Of a stretch of DNA of 50,529 bases, positions 1 through 7,556 are shown one piece after another. Position numbers and translations under genes: made by a program. How positions within the stretch are numbered: position 1 is the first letter of the stretch; the number at the start of each line of letters is the position of its first letter. The notes beneath the pieces were generated by a model. That model was not told the DNA's origin, made no database searches, and saw nothing but the letters and a program-made list of their open reading frames with translations. Location: contig JAFGAM010000010.1 of NCBI GenBank assembly GCA_016933675.1, positions 1-50,529 of the forward strand, written 5' to 3'. Origin of the DNA: Candidatus Anaeroferrophillacea bacterium (lineage in GTDB: Bacteria; Desulfobacterota; Anaeroferrophillalia; Anaeroferrophillales; Anaeroferrophillaceae).

Positions 1-296
1 AAGCCGGCATACCCGTATTGCGGCGCCGGCGGGAAGCCGGCATACCCATATTGCGGCGCCGGAGCAACTTGTCCGCCCGGCATATACTGCGGGGCGCCGT
101 CATACGGCCCGGCGACAGCCTGCATCTCCGGCGCCATCCCGGCAGCGCCGCCCGGCGGCGCTGCCGGGCGGGGTTCGTTCACCGCCGTATCGCGGCCACC
201 GTCGCATCCTTCTTCCGGTCGGAACATGGCGCCGGCGTCCACCGCCGGCGGGCCACCGGAGTCCATCGGGACATCGCAGGTACAGCTTTGCTCCAT
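1..296 (-). CDS. Pro/Gly/Tyr-rich protein, C-terminus beyond window (partial)
   Basis: The first 98 codons of a gene that runs off the left edge. The ATG at 296 is chosen because GGGAGGAAGAG lies just upstream and because the preceding HMA2 gene stops 11 bases before it. The product starts MEQSCTCDVPMDSG, has no signal peptide, and becomes rich in Pro, Gly, Ala and Tyr. It ends in the window with two copies of an 11-residue unit containing APQYGYAG. The two early cysteines (CTC) and the metal-pump operon context suggest a metal-associated or scaffold role, but that is a guess; I do not recognise the family. It is the third gene of the ATPase-HMA2 operon. Confidence 0.6.
   Translation of the reverse strand, partial: MEQSCTCDVPMDSGGPPAVDAGAMFRPEEGCDGGRDTAVNEPRPAAPPGGAAGMAPEMQAVAGPYDGAPQYMPGGQVAPAPQYGYAGFPPAPQYGYAG
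3..63. repeat. 33-bp tandem repeat coding an APQYGYAG unit
   Basis: Two consecutive copies (3-35 complete, 36-63 partial) of a GC-rich 33-bp unit beginning GCCGGCATACCC; they differ at one base (CGTATT/CATATT). The unit is a multiple of three and keeps the reading frame of the minus-strand gene, so copy number can change protein length. More copies may lie to the left of the window. Confidence 0.8.
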
Positions 297-307
297 CTCT
301 TCCTCCC

Positions 308-661
308 TTACCTTCCTCGTTCGCCGTTGACGGCCGTATCCCAGAGTGCCGCCAGGCGCTCACGCAGGTGATCGCCACCGGCACCGCCGCTGTACGCGGC
401 CAGTTCCTCCCAGAGATCGGGGGCGATGACGGCGGGATCGTACTCCACCAGCACCGAGCCGCTGGCCGGATTGAATTTCTGCTGCCGGATGCCGGGGATC
501 TTCGCCAGGGAACCGGCGACATCCTCCCCGACCAGCACCTTTACCGCACTGACGGCGAATTTGAGCCGGATGCGCCCGCGGATATGATGGGCAACGCGGG
601 CGTGGGGCGCCGCCTGCAGCAGCAGCGCGATGATGTGCTCACGGGTTTTGGTATCGTTCAT
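308..661 (-). CDS. HMA2-domain protein (heavy-metal-associated fold, 117 aa)
   Basis: The product starts MNDTKTREHI with GAAGGAGAG upstream; a longer frame reaching 910 runs antisense to nothing sensible and reads through the coding tail of the ATPase gene in another frame, so it was rejected. Residues about 25-85 (HIRGRIRLKF ... GSVLVEYDP) match the HMA2 type of ferredoxin-like domain seen at the N-terminus of some P1B ATPases and as stand-alone proteins beside them. It lacks a CxxC metal site. It sits 70 bp behind the ATPase and is presumably co-transcribed. The likely role is as an accessory or regulator to the metal pump; the metal is unknown. Confidence 0.8.
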   Translation of the reverse strand: MNDTKTREHIIALLLQAAPHARVAHHIRGRIRLKFAVSAVKVLVGEDVAGSLAKIPGIRQQKFNPASGSVLVEYDPAVIAPDLWEELAAYSGGAGGDHLRERLAALWDTAVNGERGR

Positions 662-731
662 GTTCTCTCCTTCACGTCGCCGGTGCTTCACCGGCACATC
701 ACCGCCATGTCCCAGACGCTGCGCGGATACT

Positions 732-3188
732 TCAGCGTCTGACCGCGGCGACGGTCGTGGCGTCAGCGGCCGCCGCAGTGGCAGCTTCAGTGGCAGCCTC
801 AGGGGCAGCCGCAGGGGCAGCCGCAGGGGCAGCCTCAGGGGCAGCCTCAGGGGCGGGTTCAGTGGCAACCTCTGTGGCAGCCTCACTGGCAACCTCAGTG
901 GCAGCCCCAATGACAGCCTCGGTGGATATCGTCACCGCCGCGCCGGCGGGCAACCCCGGGGCCTCCCAGCCCAGCAGCCGGGTGGAATTGACCAGGATGC
1001 CCAGGGTGTGGACGATGTGCAGCGCCCCGGCCATCAGCGGCGTCAGCAGGCCGGCGGCGCCGAAGATCACCCCGCCGACGTTGGTGCTCATGGCCAGCAG
1101 ATGGTTCTGTTCGATGACCGCGAGGGTCTGCCGGCTGAGTTGCCGCAGGCGGACGAGCCGCTCAAGGTCACTGTCCACCAGGGCGATGTCCGCCGCCTCG
1201 ATGGCCACCTCGGCGCCCCCCGCGCCCATAGCGATGCCGATGCCGGCGCGGGTCAGGGCGAGGGCATCGTTGACCCCGTCGCCCACCATCACCGTGCGCC
1301 GGCCGTCGCGCTGCAGTTGATCGATATAATCCGCTTTGTCCTCGGGCAGCAGCTCGGAATGATGGTCGTCGAAACCGAACCGGGCGCTCATCTCCCGGGC
1401 CACGGGCTCGTGGTCGCCGGTGACCAGGTAGAGATGTTCGACGCCGTCCCGGCGCAACCACCGCAGCACCGCTTCGGCACCGGGCCGGACGGTGTTGGCG
1501 ATGGCGATGAGCCCCTGGAGACGGTTGTTCCGGGCGACATACACCAGGGTGTTGCCGCATTCGATCTGCGCCCGGGCGGTGTTGCGATAATACGTGCAGT
1601 CAACCCCTTCGTCGTGCATGAGATTCTCGTTGCCGACGAGGATGATATCGTCACCTACCTGCGCCCGCACCCCGCGACCAAGGACGAATTCACACACCGC
1701 GTGGGCCGGCGGTTCGAGGCCCCGCTCCCGGGCGGCAGCGAGCAGGGCACGGGCCAGGGGATGCTGGTTGTGCATCTCGGCGGCGGCCGCCAGTTCCAGG
1801 ATGCGGTCAGGATTCTGCCGCGGCGTGCGCGGAAAGATATCCACCAGCCGTGGGCTGTCGGCGGTCAGGGTGCCGGTTTTGTCAAAGCAGAAGCAATCCG
1901 CCGTGCCGATCTGTTCAAGGTAGAGACCGCCCTTGACGAGGATGTGGTTGCGGGCGGCGTTGGCAAGGGCGGCGGCCACCGCGGTGGAGGCGGCAAGCAC
2001 CGTGGCGCAGGGGCAGGCGAGTACCAGCAGCACGGTGAAGGCGCGCCGGGCGCTCCAGGTCAGGAGCCAGGTACCGGCGACGGTTATGGCGCCGATGCGC
2101 ATGAGCCGGTTGGCGAGCACGTCGGCACGGGTCTCCGCCGGGGCACGGTTGTCGAGGGACTCCTCCACCAGGTGCAGCACCCGACACAGGTAGGTGTCAT
2201 CCCCCACCCGCTCGGCACGGATGAACAATACCCCGTGACTGACGATGGTGCCGGCGAAGGTGCGGGAGCCGGCACACTTTTCTTCCGGTACCGCCCGGCC
2301 GGTGATGGGTGACTCGTCCACCAGGGCCTCGCCGCGGACCACCTGGCCGTCCACGGGGATCTTTTCACCGGTGTGGCAGACGACGACATTGCCCGCCGCC
2401 ACCTGCTCCACCGGGATCTCCACCTCGACCCCGTCGACGAGGATGAAGGTGTTCTTCGCCGCCAGGGTGACGATTTCACGAATCGCCCGGTGTGACCGGC
2501 GGGCGACATAATCCTCCAGCAGCATGCCGATACGCAGGATCCACACCACCTCCAGCGCCGTCAGGGCCTCGCCGAGGAGCACCGCGAGGGCACAGGTTCC
2601 GGCGAGGAAGGGGAACAGGCTGGCGTGGCGGCCGCTTTTGAGATCGGCCCAGGCGTGACGGAACAGGGGCAGGGCGCCGGCAAGCACCACCGCGGCGGTG
2701 ACGCTCACGGCGGCGCCGGAAACCACAACGCCGAAGAACGTTTCCCGGATGAAAACGCCGACCACGTAGCCGGTGAGCAGCGCCACCCCGGCGACCTGGG
2801 AGAACAGTGATTCCGGCCGCCGGTCGGGCCGGCAGTTGCGGCAGTCCAGGCGACAGGCACCATGCCGTTCCGAAACCTCCGGCGCGGTAACGGGATGGAG
2901 CCGGCATGGGCTGCCGGCCGCCGCGGCGGCGGTCGCGGTTCCAGCCGCAGGCGCCGGCAGCGGCCCCGGCCGCCAGCCCAGCACCAGGCCACGCAGCGCG
3001 TGCCGGCTGACGGTGGGACGGCAATGGACGATGACGCTGCCGCTGGCCGGCCGCACCTCGACCCGGTCGATGAACGCGGCCGTACCCAGCCAGCGGGCCA
3101 GCTCCCCGGCCCGGTACGCGCGATGCCGCCATGACGGCACCCTGACGCGCATCCGGCCGGGGGTGAAATGACATATCTTTACAGACAT
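732..3188 (-). CDS. P1B-type metal-transporting ATPase with N-terminal HMA2 domain
   Basis: An 818-residue integral membrane cation pump. It has an N-terminal HMA2 module (about 1-75, CHFTPGRMRVRVP), transmembrane helices, an actuator domain, the CPC transport motif near residue 392 (ACPCATVL), the phosphorylated Asp in DKTGTLT near 436, the P1B HP motif (MHNQHPLARAL), and GDGVNDALAL near 635. The actuator loop reads ITGRAVP, so the usual TGE glutamate is Arg. The family resembles CtpC-like/heavy-metal exporters; the metal cannot be read from sequence. The last ~60 residues are Ala/Glu/Pro/Thr repeats. The start is uncertain: ATG at 3188 (MSVKICH, AAAGG upstream) is preferred over ATG at 3209. 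It is the first gene of a three-gene operon. Confidence 0.88.
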   Translation of the reverse strand: MSVKICHFTPGRMRVRVPSWRHRAYRAGELARWLGTAAFIDRVEVRPASGSVIVHCRPTVSRHALRGLVLGWRPGPLPAPAAGTATAAAAAGSPCRLHPVTAPEVSERHGACRLDCRNCRPDRRPESLFSQVAGVALLTGYVVGVFIRETFFGVVVSGAAVSVTAAVVLAGALPLFRHAWADLKSGRHASLFPFLAGTCALAVLLGEALTALEVVWILRIGMLLEDYVARRSHRAIREIVTLAAKNTFILVDGVEVEIPVEQVAAGNVVVCHTGEKIPVDGQVVRGEALVDESPITGRAVPEEKCAGSRTFAGTIVSHGVLFIRAERVGDDTYLCRVLHLVEESLDNRAPAETRADVLANRLMRIGAITVAGTWLLTWSARRAFTVLLVLACPCATVLAASTAVAAALANAARNHILVKGGLYLEQIGTADCFCFDKTGTLTADSPRLVDIFPRTPRQNPDRILELAAAAEMHNQHPLARALLAAARERGLEPPAHAVCEFVLGRGVRAQVGDDIILVGNENLMHDEGVDCTYYRNTARAQIECGNTLVYVARNNRLQGLIAIANTVRPGAEAVLRWLRRDGVEHLYLVTGDHEPVAREMSARFGFDDHHSELLPEDKADYIDQLQRDGRRTVMVGDGVNDALALTRAGIGIAMGAGGAEVAIEAADIALVDSDLERLVRLRQLSRQTLAVIEQNHLLAMSTNVGGVIFGAAGLLTPLMAGALHIVHTLGILVNSTRLLGWEAPGLPAGAAVTISTEAVIGAATEVASEAATEVATEPAPEAAPEAAPAAAPAAAPEAATEAATAAAADATTVAAVRR
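778..912. repeat. 12-bp degenerate tandem repeats in the ATPase tail
   Basis: About eleven degenerate copies of a 12-base unit (GGCAGCCTCAGG/GGCAGCCGCAGG on the plus strand). On the minus strand they encode EAAP/AAAP/EAAT/EVAT tetrapeptides at the C-terminus of the P-type ATPase. The unit preserves the frame, so slippage changes only tail length. Confidence 0.85.
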
Positions 3189-3274
3189 CAGGATCAAACC
3201 TTTACACATGCCGGTACCTGACAGCGATGATCAGGGATGGCACGATAACAGCTTTGGATTCGCGGCGCTTCATT

Positions 3275-3320
3275 TCCGGGTCACTGCGGCCTCCAGAGAG
3301 GATCGCCGCAGTGACCCGGA
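3275..3320. repeat. Perfect 16-bp inverted repeat, 14-nt loop
   Basis: Arms 3275-3290 and 3305-3320 (TCCGGGTCACTGCGGC and its complement). It lies between the porin stop and the ATPase start. No T-run follows on either strand, so it is not a classical intrinsic terminator; it could be a dispersed palindrome, an mRNA end-stabilising hairpin, or an operator for the metal-pump operon. Confidence 0.75.
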
Positions 3321-3339
3321 TTACCGGCCGCACGCTGCC

Positions 3340-3372
3340 CCTGTCTGTCTGAACGTGCCGCAGACAGACAGG
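3340..3372. repeat. Dispersed CTGTCTGT hairpin, copy A
   Basis: Arms CCTGTCTGTCT (3340-3350) and AGACAGACAGG (3362-3372) around an 11-nt loop. Similar hairpins with CTGTCTGT/ACAGAC arms occur at 22990-23022 and 48508-48548, always between genes. Confidence 0.7.
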
Positions 3373-3410
3373 CCGAACGAAAGATCAGGTTCTCAGAAAT
3401 CAATTTACGC

Positions 3411-4589
3411 TCAGAACTCCAACGCCAACTGTACCGTCACCGTATCGGCTTCGTCGCCGGTACCGCCGTCGCTTTCGTCATAGTCCTCGTCATGGGCGTA
3501 TTCCACCGCCAGGGACAGGCCTTCGAAGATGCCGATACCGGCGGCGGCCAGCCAGCGGTCTTCCGGCAGTTCCAGCGCCAGGGCTTCATCGGAACCCTGC
3601 CAGGCGGCGGCGACGAAGGCCTCCCGCTCGCCGACGGCAAAGGTGTAGCCGAGTTCGATGTTCCAGGTCTCGGGCTCGGCCCCCTGGCCGCGGAAATCCA
3701 GTTCACCGGCCTCGAAGTCGTCGTTGGCGCCGACGTACTCGCCGATCAGGGTCAGGCCGCTCCAGGAGATGATGGCATGGGCGGCGAGGCCGTCGACATG
3801 ATCGTTAATCTCACCCGGCAGGGCATCACCCAGGGCGTCGGAGTCACCGATGCTGCTGATCCAGCCGCCGCCGATATCGAAGCTGAACTGCTCGTTCTCG
3901 AAGGCGTAGCCGGCATTGAGGCCGAAGCACTCGATCTCGTTGTCGTCGCCGATCTCGTCGATGTCGCCGTTGAAGGCGTAAGCGCCGGCGTAAAACCCGG
4001 CGTATTCAAGCCCGAGCAGCGCCGCGGACTCGCGGGTTTCACCCAGCTCCAGGGTCAGCGGGTCGGAGATCATGTGGCTTTCGAAGTTGCCGAAGGGCAC
4101 ATACATCTTCCCCGCCTGGAGGTAGACCGGAAAGAACTCGGTGTTGCCGATGGTGATATAGCCTTCGTCAAGGTCAACCGGCTCGGTGTCATCCTCTTCC
4201 CAGAGCAGCAGAATATGACCGGAAACATACGTGTGCAGGTCGACATCAATGCCCAGTTCCACCGTCGCCAGGACGATATCGCTTTCGTCGTTGCCATCGT
4301 AATCCTCGGTAAAACCGGCCTCGACCTCGATAAGTCCGCTGATGGTCACATGCTCGGCGATCTTTTCGAAGGCGCCGGCGGCATCGCCGATTGATTCGGT
4401 TTTCTTGCGATTCTCCTCGATGTCCTGGCGCTGGCTGGTCAACTGCCGCTGCAGGTCGTTGAGCTGGCGCTCGAGTAGATCGATCTTGCGTTGCAGGTCG
4501 GCATCGCCGCTGGCGGCCGCCGGACCGGCAAAGGCACATACGAGCAGGACTACCAGGACGACGGCGAACAGGGTACATATCTTCTTCAT
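3411..4589 (-). CDS. LbtU-like outer-membrane porin
   Basis: A 392-residue outer-membrane protein. The ATG at 4589 (MKKICTLFAV) is preceded by AAAAAAGGAGGAACCC, which sets the start. It has a Sec signal peptide (1-28, cleavage after PAAA), then a coiled-coil stretch of about 40 residues (IDLLERQLNDLQ, repeated Gln/Leu heptads) typical of porins anchored to peptidoglycan or trimerised by an N-terminal helix. A long acidic region of alternating amphipathic strands follows, ending in ALEF with a terminal Phe as in beta-barrel proteins. It resembles LbtU family siderophore porins. Its place among feoA, a DtxR-type repressor and a metal pump fits metal or siderophore uptake, but the substrate is inferred. 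Confidence 0.8.
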   Translation of the reverse strand: MKKICTLFAVVLVVLLVCAFAGPAAASGDADLQRKIDLLERQLNDLQRQLTSQRQDIEENRKKTESIGDAAGAFEKIAEHVTISGLIEVEAGFTEDYDGNDESDIVLATVELGIDVDLHTYVSGHILLLWEEDDTEPVDLDEGYITIGNTEFFPVYLQAGKMYVPFGNFESHMISDPLTLELGETRESAALLGLEYAGFYAGAYAFNGDIDEIGDDNEIECFGLNAGYAFENEQFSFDIGGGWISSIGDSDALGDALPGEINDHVDGLAAHAIISWSGLTLIGEYVGANDDFEAGELDFRGQGAEPETWNIELGYTFAVGEREAFVAAAWQGSDEALALELPEDRWLAAAGIGIFEGLSLAVEYAHDEDYDESDGGTGDEADTVTVQLALEF

Positions 4590-4895
4590 GGGTTCCTCCT
4601 TTTTTTTCTTCCGGGGCACCGGTTTGCCGGTGTCCAAACTGATGATGACTTGGTAACCACTCGAACCTTGCGCCATTCCCAAAACGGTAGGAATCTGTAA
4701 CAGGCTCCGTTGAGGCGCGACCAGGATTCAGAAATCAAAGGCGCAGGAGCTACGGATTCAGCGGTCGACGGGCGCCGGCGGTTGCAGCAGTAATCGGCCG
4801 GCGCCGGCGGTTTCACCATCTTCCTGCAACAGTTATCCGGCCGGCAACCGGGTTGCAGCAGCGATCGGCCGGCGCCGCGGTTTCGCCCCCGCCGG
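4590..4895. other. Intergenic: porin promoter region with a 34/33-bp direct repeat
   Basis: No convincing gene. Two near-identical direct repeats beginning GTTGCAGCAG and ending GCGGTTTC lie at 4781-4814 and 4852-4884, 71 bases apart. Both contain the self-complementary core CGGCCGGCGCCG. The porin promoter should lie near 4600-4680, but no clear -35/-10 pair was identified. Confidence 0.6.
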
Positions 4896-5720
4896 TCACT
4901 TGCCCGCCGGATCGACGGCCTTGACCCAGATCACCGCATCCTGCGACAGCTCTTTGCCGTCATGCTCGGTATCCGGCCCCACGCCCAGAGCACAGAAACC
5001 CCACCAGCCGGCCTTCGGCATGGCGAAGGTAAAGGTGCCGTTGGCATCGGCGCGGATGGTCATGGTGACGAAGGCATCCTGGGGCGCCTCGACGGCGGCG
5101 GCGGCGGCGAAGCGATTGGCCTTCATGTCCGGTTCGTGATTCAGGAATTCCACCTCGATCTCGGCGAACGGCACCGGTTTGCCGGCACTCTTCACCACCC
5201 CCTGGAAGACGTTGCCGGTCCACTGGGCGTAGGGTTTGGCCAGGGGCACGATCTCCGCCGGCAGGCCGACCTCGGCATCCCAGTCGGTGGGGGCGCCGGC
5301 GACGTTGACGATCATCTTGGTGCACTGCTGGATGAAGATATCCTCGGAACCTTCGTAATAGGGCGCCGGCACCATGCAGAAGACGAAGTCACCCATCCCC
5401 TTGAGGCGGTAGCCGGTCAGCTCCCAGGCCTTGCCGCTGTTGGTCAGGCTGGTCCAGGTGATGGGCTTGACCTCTTTCGTAAGATCCTCGCGCTGTTCCT
5501 TGTGGACCACGAAGAAACGCTCGGGCGTGCCCATGTCCATGGTGTGCCCGGCCTCGAAGGGGTGGGTGAAAACGAGCTTGAAATCGATCAGCCCGCCCCG
5601 CGACAGGGCGCACTCCGGGGTGTAGAGCATCTGGAAATGGGCCGCCGCCGGCAGCGCCGCGCCCAGCACCAGCGCCAGAACCATAACCGCAAACACCTGT
5701 TTCAGACCTTGTTGTTTCAT
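4896..5720 (-). CDS. DUF4198-family periplasmic protein (metal-uptake associated)
   Basis: A 274-residue exported protein. The start MKQQGLKQVF at 5720 is chosen because AGAGGAG lies upstream; the 55 in-frame upstream codons read through a promoter-like AT-rich stretch. The signal peptide ends at ALPAAA, and the mature protein begins with His (HFQMLYTPE), as in DUF4198 proteins linked to nickel/cobalt transport (NikK-like), where an N-terminal His binds metal. Further His residues occur in THPFEAGH. A second Ig-like or carboxypeptidase-regulatory-like fold appears around NVFQGVVKSAGKPVPFAEIEVEF. It lies 173 bp downstream of feoA on the same strand. A role in periplasmic metal capture is inferred from the family and neighbours. 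Confidence 0.78.
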   Translation of the reverse strand: MKQQGLKQVFAVMVLALVLGAALPAAAHFQMLYTPECALSRGGLIDFKLVFTHPFEAGHTMDMGTPERFFVVHKEQREDLTKEVKPITWTSLTNSGKAWELTGYRLKGMGDFVFCMVPAPYYEGSEDIFIQQCTKMIVNVAGAPTDWDAEVGLPAEIVPLAKPYAQWTGNVFQGVVKSAGKPVPFAEIEVEFLNHEPDMKANRFAAAAAVEAPQDAFVTMTIRADANGTFTFAMPKAGWWGFCALGVGPDTEHDGKELSQDAVIWVKAVDPAGK

Positions 5721-5774
5721 CCTCGTTTCTCCTCTTTCAGTGACTGAGTTGACACATTTCGAGACCATGCACCT

Positions 5775-5823
5775 CTTTTGCATGACCTTTGCAAAAGCTT
5801 TACAATTGACAATATTAGCAATT
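5775..5823 (-). promoter_or_regulatory. Two palindromes upstream of the DUF4198 gene
   Basis: In a conspicuously AT-rich patch there are a perfect 8-bp inverted repeat CTTTTGCA/TGCAAAAG (5775-5782, 5790-5797) and a near-perfect 20-bp palindrome AATTGACAATATTAGCAATT (5804-5823). They sit 55-103 bases upstream of the ATG, where an operator would lie. The 20-bp palindrome is a candidate site for a metal-responsive repressor; it is not a recognisable Fur or NikR box. Confidence 0.45.
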
Positions 5824-5893
5824 CCAAACATTAACGGCAAAAAAAATCGGCGCGGGTTCGCATCCGGCCTTTCACCACCTTTCAATTCAGCGT

Positions 5894-6109
5894 TTACCCG
5901 ACGAATATACGTTCGGCCATACCCCGGCCAAGCACGATGCGTGTCCCGTCCACCGACACCACCAGGGGCCCGCCGGCGTGGTTCGCGACCACCTCGATCT
6001 CCGCCCCCGGCACCAGACCCATGGCCGTCAGCCGACTCCGCAATCCGCGGCCGGCATCAACCCGCAGCAGCCGCAGACTCGTACCGCAGCGCACCGTGCT
6101 GAGCACCAT
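5894..6109 (-). CDS. feoA: FeoA-family protein (ferrous iron transport accessory)
   Basis: 71 residues, close to the usual ~75. The start MVLSTVRCGT at 6109 is chosen because AAGGAG stands nine bases upstream; the longer in-frame extension to 6301 is Ala/Gly-rich and has no ribosome site. The SH3-like FeoA fold is visible: LRLLRVDAG, then LTAMGLVPGAEIEVVANHAGGPLVVSVDGTRIVLGRGMAERIFV. FeoA normally stimulates the FeoB GTPase ferrous transporter at the inner membrane, but no feoB is present here, so this is an orphan or paralogous FeoA. It is followed by the DUF4198 gene and is divergent from the DtxR-type repressor. Confidence 0.88.
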   Translation of the reverse strand: MVLSTVRCGTSLRLLRVDAGRGLRSRLTAMGLVPGAEIEVVANHAGGPLVVSVDGTRIVLGRGMAERIFVG

Positions 6110-6639
6110 CCGTGCATCTCCTTCGTCGGTAACCACCGGGGCCGCGCCCGCCTCGGCGCCCGATCCCGACGCCATGGCGACCGCAGACGAGGTTTGACAC
6201 CATCCCCGTGCGCTCCGCCACCCGCCCGCCGACGCCTCCCCAACCATGACCGTGGTCGCGCCGGGTCCCGGACGCTTTGCAGCGTCGTCAATCCCGGTCA
6301 CACCAATTGAGTTAGTATTATCGAACTCTAATCGTCGAAGCGATGCTTATACGAAAACCGAAACACATGTCAAGTTTTTTTTCGGGATCGGCGGCACGTC
6401 CATCGCGTTTACCGCCTCAGCCACGCCGGCTTATTTTCAGGCGCCCGGGCGGATGGTGAATCCGGGTTCCTCCGGGCGATGGAGAATGCCGTAAGGTTGT
6501 TGATGTTCACGCGCCCGGACATGGGATCGCCGGGGCCGGGGAGGGGGAGATGGCCGGGGTACGCAAAAAAATATTTGACAGTGACCGCAACCTCTGTTAT
6601 TGAAAACAAAGTTAAATAAATCTAACATGAGAGGATATC
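6110..6639. other. Divergent regulatory region feoA / dtxR-like
   Basis: 530 bases without a supportable gene. The first ~190 bases continue the GC-rich feoA frame upstream of its chosen start. From about 6300 the sequence becomes AT-rich and should hold the divergent promoters. TTAG (6312-6315) and CTAA (6328-6331) form a loose inverted pair within GTTAGTATTATCGAACTCTA, reminiscent of a DtxR-type box but with many mismatches. Confidence 0.5.
6611..6626 (+). promoter_or_regulatory. Candidate DtxR-family operator before the repressor gene
   Basis: GTTAAATAAATCTAAC is an imperfect palindrome with GTTA and TAAC ends (rc GTTAGATTTATTTAAC). It ends 13 bases upstream of the repressor ATG and 4 bases before the GAGG ribosome site. 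Position and symmetry fit autoregulation; this is inference. Confidence 0.4.
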
Positions 6640-7179
6640 ATGACGTCCACCGCCACGGCATCCCCGCTCACCGCCACCCAGGAGGATTATCTGCTGACCA
6701 TCCACCGCATCCTAGAGGAGCAGCCGGTTGCCCGGGTACGGGACATCGCCGGGCTGCTCGGGGTGTCCCTGTCGACGGTCAGCGCGGCGCTGAAAAACCT
6801 CTCCGACCAGGAGCTGATCGACTACGCGCCGCACCAGTTTATCACCCTCAGCGAAAAGGGGCGGCGGCTGGGCCGGCGGCTGGCCAAAAAGCACGAGATC
6901 ATCGCTTCCTTCCTCACCCGCATCCTCGGCCTCGATGAGAATATCGCCGAGGAGAACGCCCACCGGCTGGAACACGCCGTCGACGAGGAGGTAATGGGCC
7001 GCCTGGTGAGTTTCATCGAGTTCATCAACGAGTGTCCCCGGGCCGGCGACGCCTGGCTCGAGGGGTTTCACTACTACAGCGAAACCGGCCACACGATGAA
7101 GTCCTGCGACGCATCGCAGCCGCCCTGCACCCTGCTGCGGAACACCCCCATCGCCGCCGGCCCGGACCGGAACGATTGA
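6640..7179 (+). CDS. DtxR/MntR-family metal-dependent transcriptional repressor
   Basis: 179 residues; the start is supported by GAGAGGATATC before the ATG. Residues about 12-75 are the winged helix (TATQEDYLLTIHRI ... LLGVSLSTVSAALKNL ... LITLSEKGRR type). The dimerisation and metal domain follows, with the conserved K-H-E-II (first metal site) and HRLEHAVDEEVM, where DtxR has C-x-x-EH. The Cys102 position of DtxR is His here, which leans towards MntR/IdeR-like chemistry but does not settle Fe against Mn. The C-terminal tail has two cysteines (SCDASQPPC) and no SH3 domain. It is divergent from feoA and probably controls the iron cluster and itself. A terminator follows at 7390. Confidence 0.87.
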   Translation: MTSTATASPLTATQEDYLLTIHRILEEQPVARVRDIAGLLGVSLSTVSAALKNLSDQELIDYAPHQFITLSEKGRRLGRRLAKKHEIIASFLTRILGLDENIAEENAHRLEHAVDEEVMGRLVSFIEFINECPRAGDAWLEGFHYYSETGHTMKSCDASQPPCTLLRNTPIAAGPDRND

Positions 7180-7556
7180 GGCAACCGCAACAGCTGCCAA
7201 TATACGCCGAAGGTGGCAGCGTACAGGCACGACACACTCTGCCCCTTTTCCGGATTCACGGCGCGCAAAAGCCGGAGAAAGCGGCGTCACCGTCCTGCGG
7301 ATGACTCGCTGGCAGCGCAACGAGAGAGAATGGAGCGCGGTTTCGAAACCATCACGATTGAACGCGCCGTAACGGCGTAACAGGCCGCGACCGCCGCCAC
7401 CGGGCGGTTTTTTTCGGTCCGCTTAGTTAGTCATTTATAACATGGTTTAATATTTTACACTTTTTCAATGATCTCGAACATCCTGCTGTCGCACAGACAT
7501 CATAAGTCTTATCAACCGGAAACCACAGTTCCCGCCCCATCGCCAAAGGAGTTACC
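7180..7556. other. Intergenic: terminator and DUF3793 promoter region
   Basis: The first half holds no supportable gene. An intrinsic terminator lies at 7390-7414. Past it the sequence turns AT-rich (about 7425-7480), consistent with a promoter for the DUF3793 gene, whose ribosome site AAAGGAG is at 7545. No operator was recognised. Confidence 0.55.
7390..7414 (+). terminator. Intrinsic terminator after the DtxR-like gene
   Basis: Stem ACCGCC (7390-7395) and GGCGGT (7403-7408) with a 7-nt loop, running into seven T (7408-7414). It is about 210 bases after the stop codon. Confidence 0.75.

Noticed and set aside
3-63. Possible CRISPR-like direct repeats
   Set aside because: The two 33-bp units are contiguous with no spacer and lie in frame within a coding sequence. 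No CRISPR array or cas gene was seen anywhere in the window.
4586-4819. 77-codon frame upstream of the porin
   Set aside because: It overlaps the porin ribosome site and the direct repeats, has no ribosome site and no recognisable sequence.
6286-6301. Possible fifth CRP-type site (GTCAATCCCGGTCACA) near feoA
   Set aside because: Only the right half-site matches; the left half has three of five bases and the spacing to a -10 is not met on either strand.
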